The notes beneath the pieces are model-generated. The model made no database searches. It was not told the origin of the DNA and saw nothing but the letters and a program-made list of their open reading frames with translations. This document shows positions 48,276 to 59,705 of a stretch of 64,000 nt of DNA, piece by piece (position 1 is the stretch's first letter; each line of letters begins with the position of its first letter). The stretch lies in the NCBI GenBank assembly GCA_007922305.1, contig ML677334.1, positions 17,339,853-17,403,852 of the forward strand, read 5' to 3'. This stretch comes from Dermatemys mawii. Lineage: Eukaryota > Chordata > Testudines > Dermatemydidae. The position numbers and the translations under genes are program-made.

Positions 48276-49809
48276 CAAGAATTGACAGCATGCTAATTGG
48301 TTGACTTCATATATGTACAGTATAGATCACCATAGGGGGGTGTTATAAATGATGCTATGAAAACATTTTGCTAGTGTACGTTTGGTGCGGATCTGAAGAG
48401 GAACACTTAAAACAGTATACAGAAAATATGTTTTTTCAGCACAAACACGCCAGGAACAAAATTAGACCCCAGTCCTGCAACTATTTTTGTACTTTACAAA
48501 AATGAATTGCTCCCTTGTGGTTTTTTTGGACCACTTATTTATAAAGACACTCACATGCTCATGATTTTCAGGATTAAGACTTCGTGTGTTTTCTCAAATA
48601 TACCTACTAACTACATCAGCTCAGTGAGACGTCACTGGCATCTTTAAGTTGACCAGAGCATTAATATGGGGGTTTGCCTTCAGTGAAGTGCTCAAAATGG
48701 AGGTTCTCTGAAAATTTGGCCCATAGTGCCTGTTGTTAAAAATAACTCCAATTCACATCAGTCTTGGGACTGCTTCTTTAGCCGTTCATGCTAATCAGTA
48801 CTTTCCAGAGCAGTCCTGTTGAACCATAATGGTATTTTTCAAGGGCCTATGTGATGTTGGACATAAAGGCTGCAGAGTTAAACCTTCATTAAATCTTCTC
48901 AAACAAATGTAAAATATAAAAAAAACCCAGTAACTTTATAATGTTTCTGGTCTAAATAGATGGACTAAACTCATCATTGTCAGCAGTGGAGTCATATAAG
49001 GAATGATTTTTGCTGCATGTGACTAAATTACAACTGCACATTTTTGTAAATCAGTCATGGAGCCAGGCAAGATAGGAGCATGGCTGTATAATAGGAAAAC
49101 ACTTTCCACTGTTCAAGAACCACTCTAAATATACATGCTGTGTGTGTGGTCTTTTTTCCCCTCATATTTTATAATACTTATTTTTAACCAAAATTTGCTC
49201 TGGTATATAAACAAAAATTACCAGCCACCACCACAAAATTCTAAGCACAGGTAAGAATCATACCAATAATTTTCAGTTAAAGTCTTTTCATTTCCATCCA
49301 TAAAAAAAACATAAGTCTGCTGTTTCTGGTGTCTTGGACTAACCCCTCTGGAAAATTCTCTCAAAACAGAACTAAACGTATTTTGAAGCTGTCGTCTCCT
49401 GGAGTCAAACTCCAAGTTAAACCTGGGGCGCGGGAGGGATGAACTTTCAGTAGAATGTATGTCCTAAAATAGATTAATTTAGTCACCGTATCAGTCTGTA
49501 TTTTAGTCTATTAGAAAACGAGTCCATTCCAGCCTTGGCAGTCTCCAGTTGCCATGGCAGCCCGCACCAGGTGGTACTTTTGCACATAGTTCTTTGTATG
49601 TGAGAAAATGCTCAGTCTTGTAAGACACTGCTGCTAGTTTTAATCATGTCAGGTTCCTGGTAGAGGGAGCTGTGCAAGCAGCCAGGGAGTTTGCTGTCTG
49701 CTTTGATCTCTGCTTAGACTTAGTTCTTGAGGCAGAGTAGTTCCCTGGAACCCAGATGTTGGTGCTGGGCTCAGCCTTCTGGAAGAAGGGGTTGCTTGCA
49801 TGGTCTTTA
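48276..49809. other. intergenic, nothing recognised
   Basis: No coding or repeat signature recognised. Confidence 0.35.
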
Positions 49810-50650
49810 TTAATTATTATTATTCTTTGCATTACCATAGCACCTAAGAGCCCTAGTCCTAGACCACAACCCTATTGTGCTAGGTGCTGCACAAACCAGA
49901 ACAAAAAGACAGTCCAGGCTCCAGAGAGCTTGCAATCGAAGTACAGTAGACTCTCGATTATCCAGGATCATAGGGAAAAAAATAATCTGGTTAATAAAAT
50001 CCCGGATAATCACCATCCATAGGAAATATGGCGAGGGAGGTTGGTTCACCAGCCACCCTGCACCGGGGGGAGGGGGCGTTGGTTCACTGGCTGCCTTGCG
50101 CCCTGGTGGGGTTTTTTTTTCTTGTGCTTGGGGCAGCAGCAAAGCCAGAGCCGGCCCTGTGAGTTAAGCATATTTTTTTTGACATCCTGGTTAATCCACA
50201 GCTTGGTTAACCCAATCCTGGATAACTGAGAATCTACTGTATAAGACAGAGACAACAGATGAATACAGAGTGGAGTACAATGCAACCATATTGGCCAGCA
50301 TGATACGCAGTGGTCTCAGCACACCAGCAGTCTAACTGTTGTCCAGTTTTTTGTAGGCACTATGGCAAAGGAGAGCTTTGAAAATAGATAATGAGATTGT
50401 TGTGCAGATTTTTATGGGGAACTCTTCCCAGAGGGGGCAGCATGGGAGAAAGGACAACAGTGTATGTCTGATAATTTAACAAGTGGGTAGTGGAGGTCGA
50501 CATCAGCCCAAGTTGAAGGTGAGATCTTGATAGTGAAACGCCATAGATGCCATAAAGGGCCTTGACAGTAAAGACAAGTAGTTTGTGTTTAATGCAATAA
50601 AGAAGTGGCACCAGTAGACAGATGAGATTATCCAGGGAGAAGGGAAGGGG
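49810..50650 (+). repeat. old interspersed repeat interrupted by a Tigger-like MITE
   Basis: The left part has 'CATAGCACCTAAGAGCCC', 'CCTATTGTGCTAGGTGCTG' and 'GAGAGCTTGCAATCGAAG'. After the nested element it resumes with 'AAGACAGAGACAACAGATG', 'CAGTGGTCTCAGCACACC', 'GGCAAAGGAGAGC' and 'GTAAAGACAAGTAG'. The same family occurs at 4685-4950. It is an ancient amniote repeat, probably LINE-derived. Confidence 0.65.
49944..50239. mobile_element. pogo/Tigger-like MITE with TA target duplication
   Basis: The 25-bp terminal inverted repeats (49944-49968 and 50215-50239, beginning CAGTAGACTCTCGATTATCC) agree at 22 of 25 positions and are flanked by TA at 49942-49943 and 50240-50241. TA targets and CAGTA-type ends are features of the Tc1/mariner-pogo (Tigger) group. 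The 296-bp interior has no transposase. Removing it together with one TA restores the continuity of the surrounding repeat, direct evidence that it inserted later. Confidence 0.88.
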
Positions 50651-50772
50651 ACCAAGGACAGAGCCCGTGTTCCAGGGATAGTTTACACCTGTAAATAAAA
50701 GAAGCTACATTTAGAAACATACCCAGACTTTGCATCTCTAATCTCTTCTTCCCAGGGAAGCTGAACTGCAAT

Positions 50773-50968
50773 CAAGGCTGGCTTCAGCTACCAGCATAGG
50801 AAGTACATCTGAGGGGCAGCACTTTGTAAGGGGTGGCATTCCGGCCAATCTTAGGGCAGCACTCCTCCAGCCATTACACCCTTTTTTTTTTCTCCCACAG
50901 TTACCCCCTCCCCCCTCCTTTTTTTTTTTTTTGGTTTGTGGTGGCAAAAACAGTTAGAGTCAGCCCTG
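50773..50968. mobile_element. hAT-like MITE with 8-bp target duplication
   Basis: The left end CAAGGCTGGCTTCAGC and the inverted right end CAGGGCTGACTCTAAC resemble each other, and the flanks ACTGCAAT (50765-50772) and ACTGTAAG (50969-50976) match at 6 of 8 positions, as expected for an old hAT insertion. The interior is GC-richer, with T runs near 50881 and 50922. No protein is encoded. Confidence 0.68.
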
Positions 50969-50976
50969 ACTGTAAG

Positions 50977-52850
50977 GCCCTGGATATCTGCTACCACTTA
51001 GCAGACAAGTGGTACTGGTGTCAAATGAAGGGCAATAGTGTTTTAGATAGGATGCTTACAAGTTCTAAGAGTTGTAAGTACCACGGACAAACAAAAATTG
51101 CAGACTTGGGCTATAATGTCCCTTCAGGCTGACAAGTAACTAAAAGCCGGATGCTAAGAGGAACGAAATCTCTTAAGGGTGACCTTGGTGATCAAATTAT
51201 ATTAGGACTTGTAGCATACAGATAATGCTGTTAAAGGAAGCTAGCGTACTGATGAAAATCATATTGAATGTACTCTGTACTGTACATGCAATGTATTTTC
51301 TGAAAGCTTCAGGGTGTTGAGCAGGGCTAGGTGTAATTTTATCTTGAACGCTATTACATTAAGAAATTTGAGATGCATTTATGTTGGAATCAGTTATATT
51401 GTTAATCCTTTTAAAAAAACAAAAACAAATGTTGGTAGAGAAATAGCTAAAGAAATATTCACCGTGGCTGGGATTTTCAAAAGAATCTAAAGGAGTTAGG
51501 TCCCTATCTCTGATATGTTCAGAGCATACACAAACAGAAGTTGGATCACCTTTTCTATATGAATATCATCACTTTCATCATTAGAAATAAAGAGAAGAAA
51601 ATAAAATTGATATTTAATGACCTTCCACTTCACATGATCCAAACACTGCCTCCCCACAAGTGTTTGATATTTGCATTGGTCTTGTAGCGACTTTTTTTAA
51701 AAAAAAAATAAAATAAAATAGGAAAAAAGAAACAACTGAAATGAACTCTAATGCCATCATCCAAACTGGCGTTTCTTGATCCAGACACTTTATTGATCCA
51801 GAATGCCACCTTGGTCATCAGTAAATGACTGTATATTTATTTTCACTCTTTGGGCTCTTTTTTCTCCTCAACTGAAATGAAATATTTTTCAAGCTGTCTT
51901 GTTTGACAGCTGGGTCGATTCGAACTTCCTTCAGGTAGAATAAAATGCAATTGTAACTCTGTAACTTATAGAAACTCTTAATACCTGTTAAGTATCTACC
52001 TGAACTGAACATAGTAAACCTCAAAAGGTCATTTTAAAAATCATAAAATACTATAAACAATATTGGTAAAAAAAAAAGGAGACAAGGACATCACTGAAGG
52101 CTGCTCTATTCAGGAACATATTGGAATTGAAGAAAAAAACATGTTGCATATTTTCTTTCCATTTATTTTAATATGAAGGTCATGAGCAAGAGCAACATAC
52201 AGACTAACAGTTTAGCCATTAGCAAGCATCAAACATATTTAAGGAGACCCAGATGTAGGCTGTAGGCTATGGACTATTGCTTTTTGGTTTAGAGTTGGAT
52301 GAAAGGAAATGTCTAACTTAGAATTTGGTGCTGCAAAATGCTGAGTACCTTTTGAGAAATGTTTTCTTGCATTATTTCTCATTAGGGACCTTTTTAAATA
52401 ACCGTCAGCACAGGTACTTTATTTCTGAGGTAGTAATGGGATAAACAAACATCCTAATGACCCTTTCAAAACTCATACAGCCTTTGACTGTGGTATGATG
52501 TGTGGCTTTTACTCTTATGAATTAGTTTTATTATTTTAAAGCTGTATGGTGTTGACTTTCTTTAATAATAGTGTAGTTCTAGTTCTCATTTGTGTTTTTA
52601 TTTTTGTGCTTGCTATAGTTATTAGTACATTTGTACTGCAGTACAAATGATGTCCCTATCCATGGGTCAGGACCTCATTATGCTAAGTGCTATGCATCTA
52701 TGCTTTCTGTTTCCCAACCAGTCTAACATGCAAGTCTTACGATTATCCAAACAAAAAAAAAATGTGGCTCACACACTAATTTACTGGGGATAGAGTTTGT
52801 CGGAGAAATGCTTGTGATAATTCTCTTTTGGGGAGCCAATATCTCACTCA
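50977..52850. other. intergenic, nothing recognised
   Basis: No gene. A-rich and (AAAAT)-like text lies at about 51695-51720. A scrap of the 4.7/49.8-kb repeat may be present at 52645-52700. Confidence 0.35.
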
Positions 52851-53134
52851 GGGTATGTCAGATCGGCAGGTAGTGATCAAACTATTGGGGATCCATTTAT
52901 CACACCTACTGTTAGTACGATAAATCGATCCGCGAGCGCTCTCCCTGTTGACTCCGGAACACCACCTCCACAAGAGGTGGTGTTAGAGTTGATGGGTGAG
53001 CGGCAGCGGTCGACTCACCGTGATGTGGACAGCCAGGTAAGTTGCCCTAAAATACACCGACTTTAGCTATGCTATTCATGTAGTTGAAGTTGCGTATCTT
53101 AGGTTGACCTCCCCTGCCCGTGTAGCCCAGGCCT
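52851..53134. repeat. MITE with nested palindrome
   Basis: The centre contains 'CACCACCTCCACAAGAGGTG' (52967-52986 region) in an inverted arrangement, and flanking arms have 'GATAAATCGATCC' and 'GTTGATGGGTGAGCGG' wording of a turtle MITE family. The right end 'CCGTGTAGCCCAGGC' is a variant of the 'TCTACACT' terminus; the left end (from 52851) is poorly preserved. Confidence 0.55.
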
Positions 53135-54749
53135 CAGTGTTTTTGAGTATTGTAAATATCAGTTGGAATGTACTGTGCTGTACTGCCCAATACTCCAGGA
53201 CATGCAGCAGCCTACAAAACTTAAGACCTTTCCAAGGTGTAATGGTTTGCTCCTCTGACAGGCTGAAAAGAGTATAAGCACATTGTAAAATATACAAGAG
53301 ATGTTTTAATTAACTTATTATTGACAAGCATGGGTGCACTGAGAAATTTGATGGGGGTACATTATAAAATGATTTATGCTGTATCCCTTAAACAATATAA
53401 GTACACTCTTTGCACAGTCTTACAGGACTAGGTGCTATTAGTCCACTGCTTCGCTTTTTCTTTCAACCCCCTTTTCATAGTTCTATGCTGTAGGTCCATT
53501 TGCAGCCATTACCATGCTAGTATTTTCAAGGATGAACTTGGGGTTCAACTGGGCTTCTGTTAGGTTCTGACACCAGCTTGTTCAAATGTACTATACTTCT
53601 TCCTTTCTATTTTATCACTTCTTCCATAAATGTCTTATACCACCTGACCCTCTCTCTCCATCTTTCTTCTGTATTCTTTTAACATGTGAGTAGTTTAAAA
53701 GCTCGATGAAATTCAAGGAGTCACGTGGAGAATGCTCTTCTATTTTGTTCAAAGGGAAATGGTGGTGAGTGATTCGGAAATAATGTCAGATTCCATCCAG
53801 GTGCAGGATTTTGCGAAGAGGTTTGTGAAGGAGGCTCAGTGTGACATCTCACAAAATCAAAACATATCTTATTGTGTTGCTCATCCTCAGGCTATAAAGA
53901 CAGGCTGTTATTTCCTCTCCTTTGAGATTTCATTTCTAAGATGAACTCCATTATTTGTAAGTTAGTTTCTGTGTTCATGACAGTTTGAGATGTTAATAAG
54001 CTTGATGTTGAAATCCTACCATGTTCTCAAATATCAGAGCGAGGATCCTTTGAGCTATAATTAAAGTCCCCAAGCAAAAGATTTGTTTAGCTGGACCTAA
54101 AGAAGTGAGTCCATTTTCTACTGTTAACTCTTTGGTGCAGGGAGTCTCCATCTGTTACCATGGGATTGGCCACTGTATAAACAAATACTGATTAGGGTTT
54201 GGGGCACAATGGTAATACACCCCCCCCCCCAATTTTTTTTCTGGATTGCAAACATTACAACAAAAGCAAAACCTCAAGCCTTAGAACTAGGAAATATCTG
54301 GCTAAAGTTAGAAGAAACCCACATATTTGATATTATGGATTTGTATGGTTAAAGTGCCAAAACAATCTTACCTCTGCTCCAGTAGTGTCTCATTGACAGC
54401 AAGCAGAACCTCCACAACAGCCTTACTTGTACATAACAAACAAGTTCATCATGTCAGTGAACAAGAATGAGAATTATTATTTTTATTACAGTAGTACCTA
54501 GGGACCAACCAAGAAACAGTACTGTTTGGGGGTTAGTTAGGAGAAACTAAACATCACAAGGGATGGGGAAGCAGAGAGTGAGAAGAGGAAAAGGGTATGA
54601 AAGTCGGGTAAGTGAAGCTGAGGTGAAGAGACTGTGGAATGGAGCAAACCCAGGGAGAGAACACCCTGCTGCAAACTCCCTGAGGCCACTTCTGGGTCTG
54701 CTCCCACAGGCTTCAGTTTCTTTGGCTCCCTGGAATTTTCATTCCCCTT
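53135..54749. other. intergenic, nothing recognised
   Basis: No gene. An 11-base C run is at about 54220-54230. Confidence 0.35.
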
Positions 54750-55575
54750 AGTGTGACCAGATTTCCCAATTTTATAGGGACAGTCACGATTTTTGGGTCT
54801 TTTACTTATATAGGCTTGTAGCAGAGCCACAACTCACTCAGGGCACCTCCTGCTGGTCCTTCTGGGAATTAGCATGGTCCAGCCCTCTAGAGCACCCTCT
54901 TCTGGGTTTGGCCCTGCTTGCTACTGGCACCAGTGCCCCTCCCTAGGCCCCGGTGCCCTCTTACCTCAAGTGCTGCACCCCACAATATCTCCACCATCTT
55001 GGGGTCTCCCCTCCCCAGGGTACCTCCACCCCCACCTTGCCTCAGTCTAGGCAACTGCCAGTCACCACCTGCCCCCGCTCATTGGGGCAGACTGCAGTCC
55101 AATTGGCACTCATCACCGGCAAGGAGAGGTTAGCCTGCTGCCTCTACTTGCCCCAGGGCTGCCTCTGCAACTCCAGTATCCCTTGTGGGACCATCTACCA
55201 GGCCCTGCAGCCTGGGAGTTTCCAGGATGGAGCTCCTCCAGCTCTACTAGCCTAGCCCCAGCCCTGCTTCACTCCAAGTACCCTATCAAGTCTCCCTAGC
55301 AGCCAGGCCCATCTCCCTCTGCAGCCAGAGGAGACTGTGTTTCTCTTGGCCTCTCAGCCCTTTATAAGGGCCTGCGGAGTGTTTGGGGCGTGGCCACTCA
55401 GCTGACCCTACTCTCCCAATCAGCCTGGGCTTTACCCTACTGCCCCAGCCTTCTCCCTGGGCTGACTTTAACCCTTTGTGGCTGGGAGCGGGTAGCCACC
55501 CCGCTACAAGGCTTCCCCTTGCTTCCCTGCCCCATCCCCTATCCTGATTTTTCACATTTGCTGTCTGGTCATCCT
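54750..55575. mobile_element. AGGGTGACCAGA-family MITE, split by an LTR
   Basis: The left half (54750-54816) begins AGTGTGACCAGA and the right half (55514-55575) ends TCTGGTCATCCT. Joined, they follow the intact copy at 38097-38222. The middle is occupied by a solo LTR with its own target duplication, so this MITE copy is older than the LTR insertion. Confidence 0.88.
54817..55508 (-). mobile_element. solo LTR with AGGCT target-site duplication
   Basis: The 692-bp insert starts TGTAGC and ends GCTACA on the plus strand and is bounded by the 5-bp repeat AGGCT (54812-54816 and 55509-55513). TG...CA ends with a 5-bp duplication are diagnostic of LTR-retroelement integration. The minus strand is probably the sense strand: it has a TATA-like 'CCCTTATAAAGGGCTGAG' (about 55358-55375) about 140 bp from its TGTAGC start. 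GC-rich composition produces chance frames on both strands. No internal retroviral genes remain. Confidence 0.9.
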
Positions 55576-55908
55576 AGATAAACCACATTTCTAAGAGCCG
55601 GGGTGCGTGGTTAGGGCGGGGAAACGGGAGAGCTATGAAGTATCAATTCAATGGCTTATGTCACAAAATTTCAAGTGGCTGACATGGAATGCAATAAAAT
55701 AAACCAATACAGTAATTATATTAATGGGGAAGGTTTGGTATTAGAACTATAACAATCATTTGTTCAAAATAATGAAAGAAACTAAGCCCAATAAATGTTT
55801 CTTTATCTGTCTTCACCACTGACAAACACATTTTGAAATGATTGTTAGCTACCAGATATGTTTTTAATTCAACTGTTGGTTTTAGCTAGAACAAAAGTTA
55901 GTCTTTAC

Positions 55909-56400
55909 CTACATAAGGGCAACTGCTTCTGTTACTCTGCAATGTGTTCCTGTTGCCTGTTCAAACTGGTATATTGTACATTTTGCCTTTTTGCACAGTT
56001 CAGGTGAAGGTTGCCACTGCAGACACTTCAGGTAAGAAGAGAGATTGATTTTTGCCTCCTGTACAGCGCATAGTGTATTCCTCACCATTGTTGCCTTTTC
56101 ATACACCTTGGGTCCAGTTTGCTGGAGAAGAGGATTTTTTTCCAATGAACTTCTTTTGCTGGTTATTTTTATTGGTACTATGCTGAATTGTCTTTTATGT
56201 GATGCATTGCTGTGGGGGATTAAACGTATTAATTTTACAAGTTTTGAAAGCACAAAGAATCTTTCCCAGGCACTTACTGAGTCATTTATTTGAGATGTTT
56301 TAGGACACAATTCAGGAAGTGCATCCCAGATTTGACAATCCCTAATTTGAGAACACAGAGGATCCATTTGTTGCACACTGATCACATCAGGAAATTGACC
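55909..56400 (-). pseudogene. hAT transposase C-terminal (dimerisation) domain remnant
   Basis: A 158-codon minus-strand open frame contains VLSKLVKLIRLIPHSN followed by ASHKRQFSIV (about residues 45-70) and, later, a PSPELCKKAKCTIYQF segment. 'LSKLAK...IPHSNA..ER.FS' is the hallmark of the hAT-family C-terminal dimerisation region. The usual acidic/arginine positions after IPHSN are altered, and the frame is closed upstream by an in-frame stop near 56410, so the catalytic part is missing. Probably a transposon fossil; a domesticated exon is possible but unsupported by any visible splice structure. Confidence 0.65.
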
Positions 56401-57846
56401 CGTTCGTTAAGACTTCTGTATCATGGAAAGATGCAGATAAATGATGGGTTGGATTAACAAAAGCCAGGCTTTTAAGTACAGGGTCTTCTAAAGGCATTGC
56501 CTTTTTCAAATAAATTGCCCAGCTTCAACCAAAAATATTTTATATAACCTAGTATTGATCATGTTTTCCTTTCTTCTGTAGTTGTGTCTCAAAGCCCACA
56601 AACACTTCAGATGAACGTAACTGCACAGAAGAGTCCTTGTAATTTAGTTCTGTAATATTTTTGCTTGCAGCTACCACAGAGGTTTGCACAAATGTCAAAA
56701 GTATATTTTTGTGCAGGATCATCATTGCTGTGTGCAAGTTCGGAGGAGCAAGTTGAATTTTTTAGACATTGGCAGCACTACTTATAAAAACAATAAATAC
56801 ACCTTTGACAACGGATTCTCAAAGTTAATTGGGAGTTGAGAACAGTCAGAGTCTGCACATTTCAAGAGACACATGTAGGAGAAAGCCAGATATTTGGAGC
56901 TGTTAAACCTTCTAATCAAGCTTTGTCTTTTTGTTCCCTGCACCACCCCTGGAACAGCTGTACCACAGGGGGCAAGATATCCAAGTCTACTGTGGGGGGA
57001 CTACAAGAAGAGTTAGTGGACAATCACCCTGTGCCATGTGACAAGGATATTAACCTTTTATAGCCCTGACTCATGTCTGTGTGACAAGGGCAGGGAAATA
57101 AATATGACTGTCTGGCCAGTATGTCACACCTTCATTATAGGAATGCTGCTGGTGAGTGGAATGTCATCTCTAAGTTTGGGATTTCCTGTGCAGATGGGTG
57201 GTAAATTTGGCTAGTTAGTGTATCTGTGGATTTATTCTTCTGCAATATGCTGCTGTTCTGTAAGCAGATCCATCCGTCTAGGTACTTACATGGCCTTCAT
57301 CACCACAGTATTGGTAGAATTAAAGGGTACAGAATTAATCAGCCAGGCCCCTTCTTCAGATAAAATCTTTATAACCATAAAACAAAATGTTACCTCAGCA
57401 AAACCAACTGTAACAATAAAGGCCCTTTTCACACTGCAGATTTAACCCAAAGCTCAGATTTGGTGCGTGGAGCCCTGTACTCCCACAGGAAAACTCCCTT
57501 CCCTGTCTCCCCACACAGCAGTTTATTTTATGACTCCTCTATTGAACTTGGGAAGAAGGGAAGTTAGCTCTGAACTAAACCCTTCCTTACTGGGGATGGC
57601 TGCTGCAGCAAACTCAATCCTTCTTCTGTTTTCCTGTCAAGTGTCAAGGAACAGCTCATTAAACAATTTCCAAATGAACATGATGCTCCCAAATACAATG
57701 ACTCTAAGTGCCATTTTCCCCACCTCCTTTTCTGTTCTTTCTAGTTTCTATTGATTTTTAGTTTTCTGTTTGGTAGTTTTGTATTTTAAAAATACTTTAT
57801 ATTCATTGATGAACAAATGTGTTATGGTCTCCTGCTGTTTTTTCTC
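56401..57846. other. intergenic, nothing recognised
   Basis: No gene. Part of it could be more of the hAT element upstream of the transposase remnant, but no motif supports this. Confidence 0.35.
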
Positions 57847-57854
57847 CTCTAGAC

Positions 57855-58427
57855 CGGAGAGGGCAAACTTTTTGGTCCGAGGGCCACATCAGGGTTGCAA
57901 AATTGCATGGAGGGCCAGGTAGGGAAGGCTGTGACTCCTCAAATAGCCTGGCTCCACCCCCATCTGACCCCCTCCCACTTCCCATCCCCTGACTGCCCCC
58001 CTCAGATCCTTCAACCCATCCAACTCCCTGCTTCCTGTCTCCTGACCACCCTCTCCTGAGACCCCCCCTACCCAACTCCCCCCGACCCGACTCCTATCCA
58101 TCCCCCGACAGACCCCCAGGATTCCCACGCCCCATCCAACCCCCCCACCCCCGCCAGACTGTCCTCCCAGGACTCCCCGCCAGTTATGCAACTTCCTGGC
58201 TCTGGCCCCCTTACCATGCTGCTCAGCAGCATATCTGGCAGCCACATGGAGCCAGACATGCTGCCCCGCTCCCCAGAGTGCTGTCTGCATGGCGTGCTGA
58301 TGCTCCGGGAAAGGGGGAAGGCGGGAGAGGGGTCGGCGGCAGCCTCCCCAGCCGGGAGTTGAGAGGGCTGGGCACGACAAGCCCGGAGGCCGAATGTGGC
58401 CTGTGGGCCATAGTTTGCCTACCTGTG
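57855..58427. mobile_element. hAT-like MITE with 8-bp target duplication
   Basis: The left end CGGAGAGGGCAAACT and the inverted right end CACAGGTAGGCAAACT carry the 'GGCAAACT' core of hAT termini, and the following 'GGCCACAT' is also mirrored. The flanks CTCTAGAC (57847-57854) and CTCTAGAA (58428-58435) match at 7 of 8 positions. The 573-bp GC-rich interior yields a 191-codon minus-strand frame (57889-58464) that runs beyond the element, has no domain, and is a composition artefact. Confidence 0.85.
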
Positions 58428-58639
58428 CTCTAGAATTTATATTTTTAGTAGCTTTTAAGGCCAAGGTGACACCAGTGCAAAGAAGGTTGTTGTCAGGCCT
58501 GATGATGGGGCACAGAGTTGTAGGATGATTAATGATTACACTGGGGACTTACTGTCTACTTGGTCTTTTTACCGGTCCCTGAGATACCTTTCTCAAAAAT
58601 CACAGCTTTGTTTAACTAATCAGAAAAACAAATGGAAAA

Positions 58640-59362
58640 GCAACTGTCCACTGATCAATCTCCATAGTAACTCCAACTCAGGAGCCAATCCATGCAACAA
58701 ACCTTGATGCCAACTCTGCCCACATATCTACACCAGTGACACCATCACAGGACCTAACCAGATCAGCCACACCACCACTGGTTCATTCATCTGCATGTCT
58801 ACCAATGTAATATACGCCATCATGTGCCAGCAATGCCCCTCTGCTATGTACATTGGCCAAACTGGACAGTCCCTACGTAAAAGCATAAATGGACACAAAT
58901 CATATATTAAGAATGGCAATATACAAAACCTGTAGGAGAACACTTCAATCTCCCTGGACACACAATAGCAGATTTAAAGGTAGCCATCCTGCAAAAAACT
59001 TCAGGACCAGACTTCAAAGAGAAACTGCTGAGTTTCAGTTCATTTGCAGATTTGACACCATCAGCTCAGGATTAAACAAAGACTGTGAATGGCTAGCCAA
59101 CTACAAAAGTAGTTTCTCCTCTCTTGGTGTTCATACCTCCAGATTAACTGCTAGAAGAGGGCCTCATCCTCCCTAATTAAACTAAACTCATTATCTCTAG
59201 CCTGATTCTTGCCTGCATATTTATACCTGTCTCTGGAAATTTCCACTGCATGCATCTGATGAAAGCTTATGCTCTAGTATGTCCATTAGTCTATAAGGTG
59301 CCACAGGACTCTTTGTCGCTTTTGCAGATCCGGACTAACACGGCTACCCCTCTGATGCTCAA
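58640..59362 (+). pseudogene. Penelope-like element: GIY-YIG endonuclease remnant and 3' tail
   Basis: Plus-strand frames read NVIYAIMCQQCPSAMYIGQ then TGQSLRKSINGHKSYIKNG (about 58804-58919), PVGEHFNLPGHTIADLKVAI (about 58930-58990), and LQRETAEFQFICRFDTISSG then LNKDCEWLANY (about 59012-59104). The 'VYAI.C..C...YIGQT...L..R...H' arrangement is a GIY-YIG nuclease pattern, as carried by Penelope-like retroelements. At least two frameshifts break it. The tail (59250-59360) has 'GAAAGCTTATGCTCTAGT', 'AAGGTGCCACAGGACTC' and 'ACTAACACGGCTACCCCTCTG' (shortened). The reverse transcriptase is absent (5' truncation). Confidence 0.72.
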
Positions 59363-59520
59363 TCTAGTTTCCCAACATCTGGCACTAAACTCTGCCAGCA
59401 ATGAGGATGATACTTGGGTGACAGTGGTGTGTCTTGGAGCTCAGCATCATCTGCAGAATAGTTATGGACCCTTCTTGCTTTATTTCAGGTCCTTATGTGG
59501 CACCCCTTACCATAACACTT

Positions 59521-59705
59521 GAGTGCCTTACACTTTTTAAAATATAGTTATCTTCACAGCACCTGTCAGGTAAGGAATTATCCATCTTACAAATGTGGAA
59601 TTTAGGCATATAGAGATTAAAGGACATGGCCAATGTCACACAGGAAGTCTGTGGTAGAGTCAGAAAGAGATCTGGGTTCCGTTGATTCCCATTCTAAAGC
59701 ATACT
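59521..59705 (+). repeat. MIR SINE
   Basis: The order 'CATCTTACAAATGTGGAAT', 'GGCCAATGTCACACAGGAAG', 'GTGGTAGAGTCAGAAAGAG' and 'TCTGGGTTCC' reproduces the 3' two thirds of MIR (in mammals 'TTTTACAGATGAGGAAACTG' and 'AGGTCACACAGC'). It lies about 0.5 kb upstream of the MC4R TATA-like box. Confidence 0.8.

Noticed and set aside
54918..55555. Frames on both strands at 55 kb
   Set aside because: They lie inside the solo LTR bounded by AGGCT duplications.
57889..58464. 191-codon minus-strand open frame
   Set aside because: It lies almost wholly within a GC-rich hAT-like MITE, is Gly/Trp/Arg-rich, overlaps frames on the other strand and has no domain.
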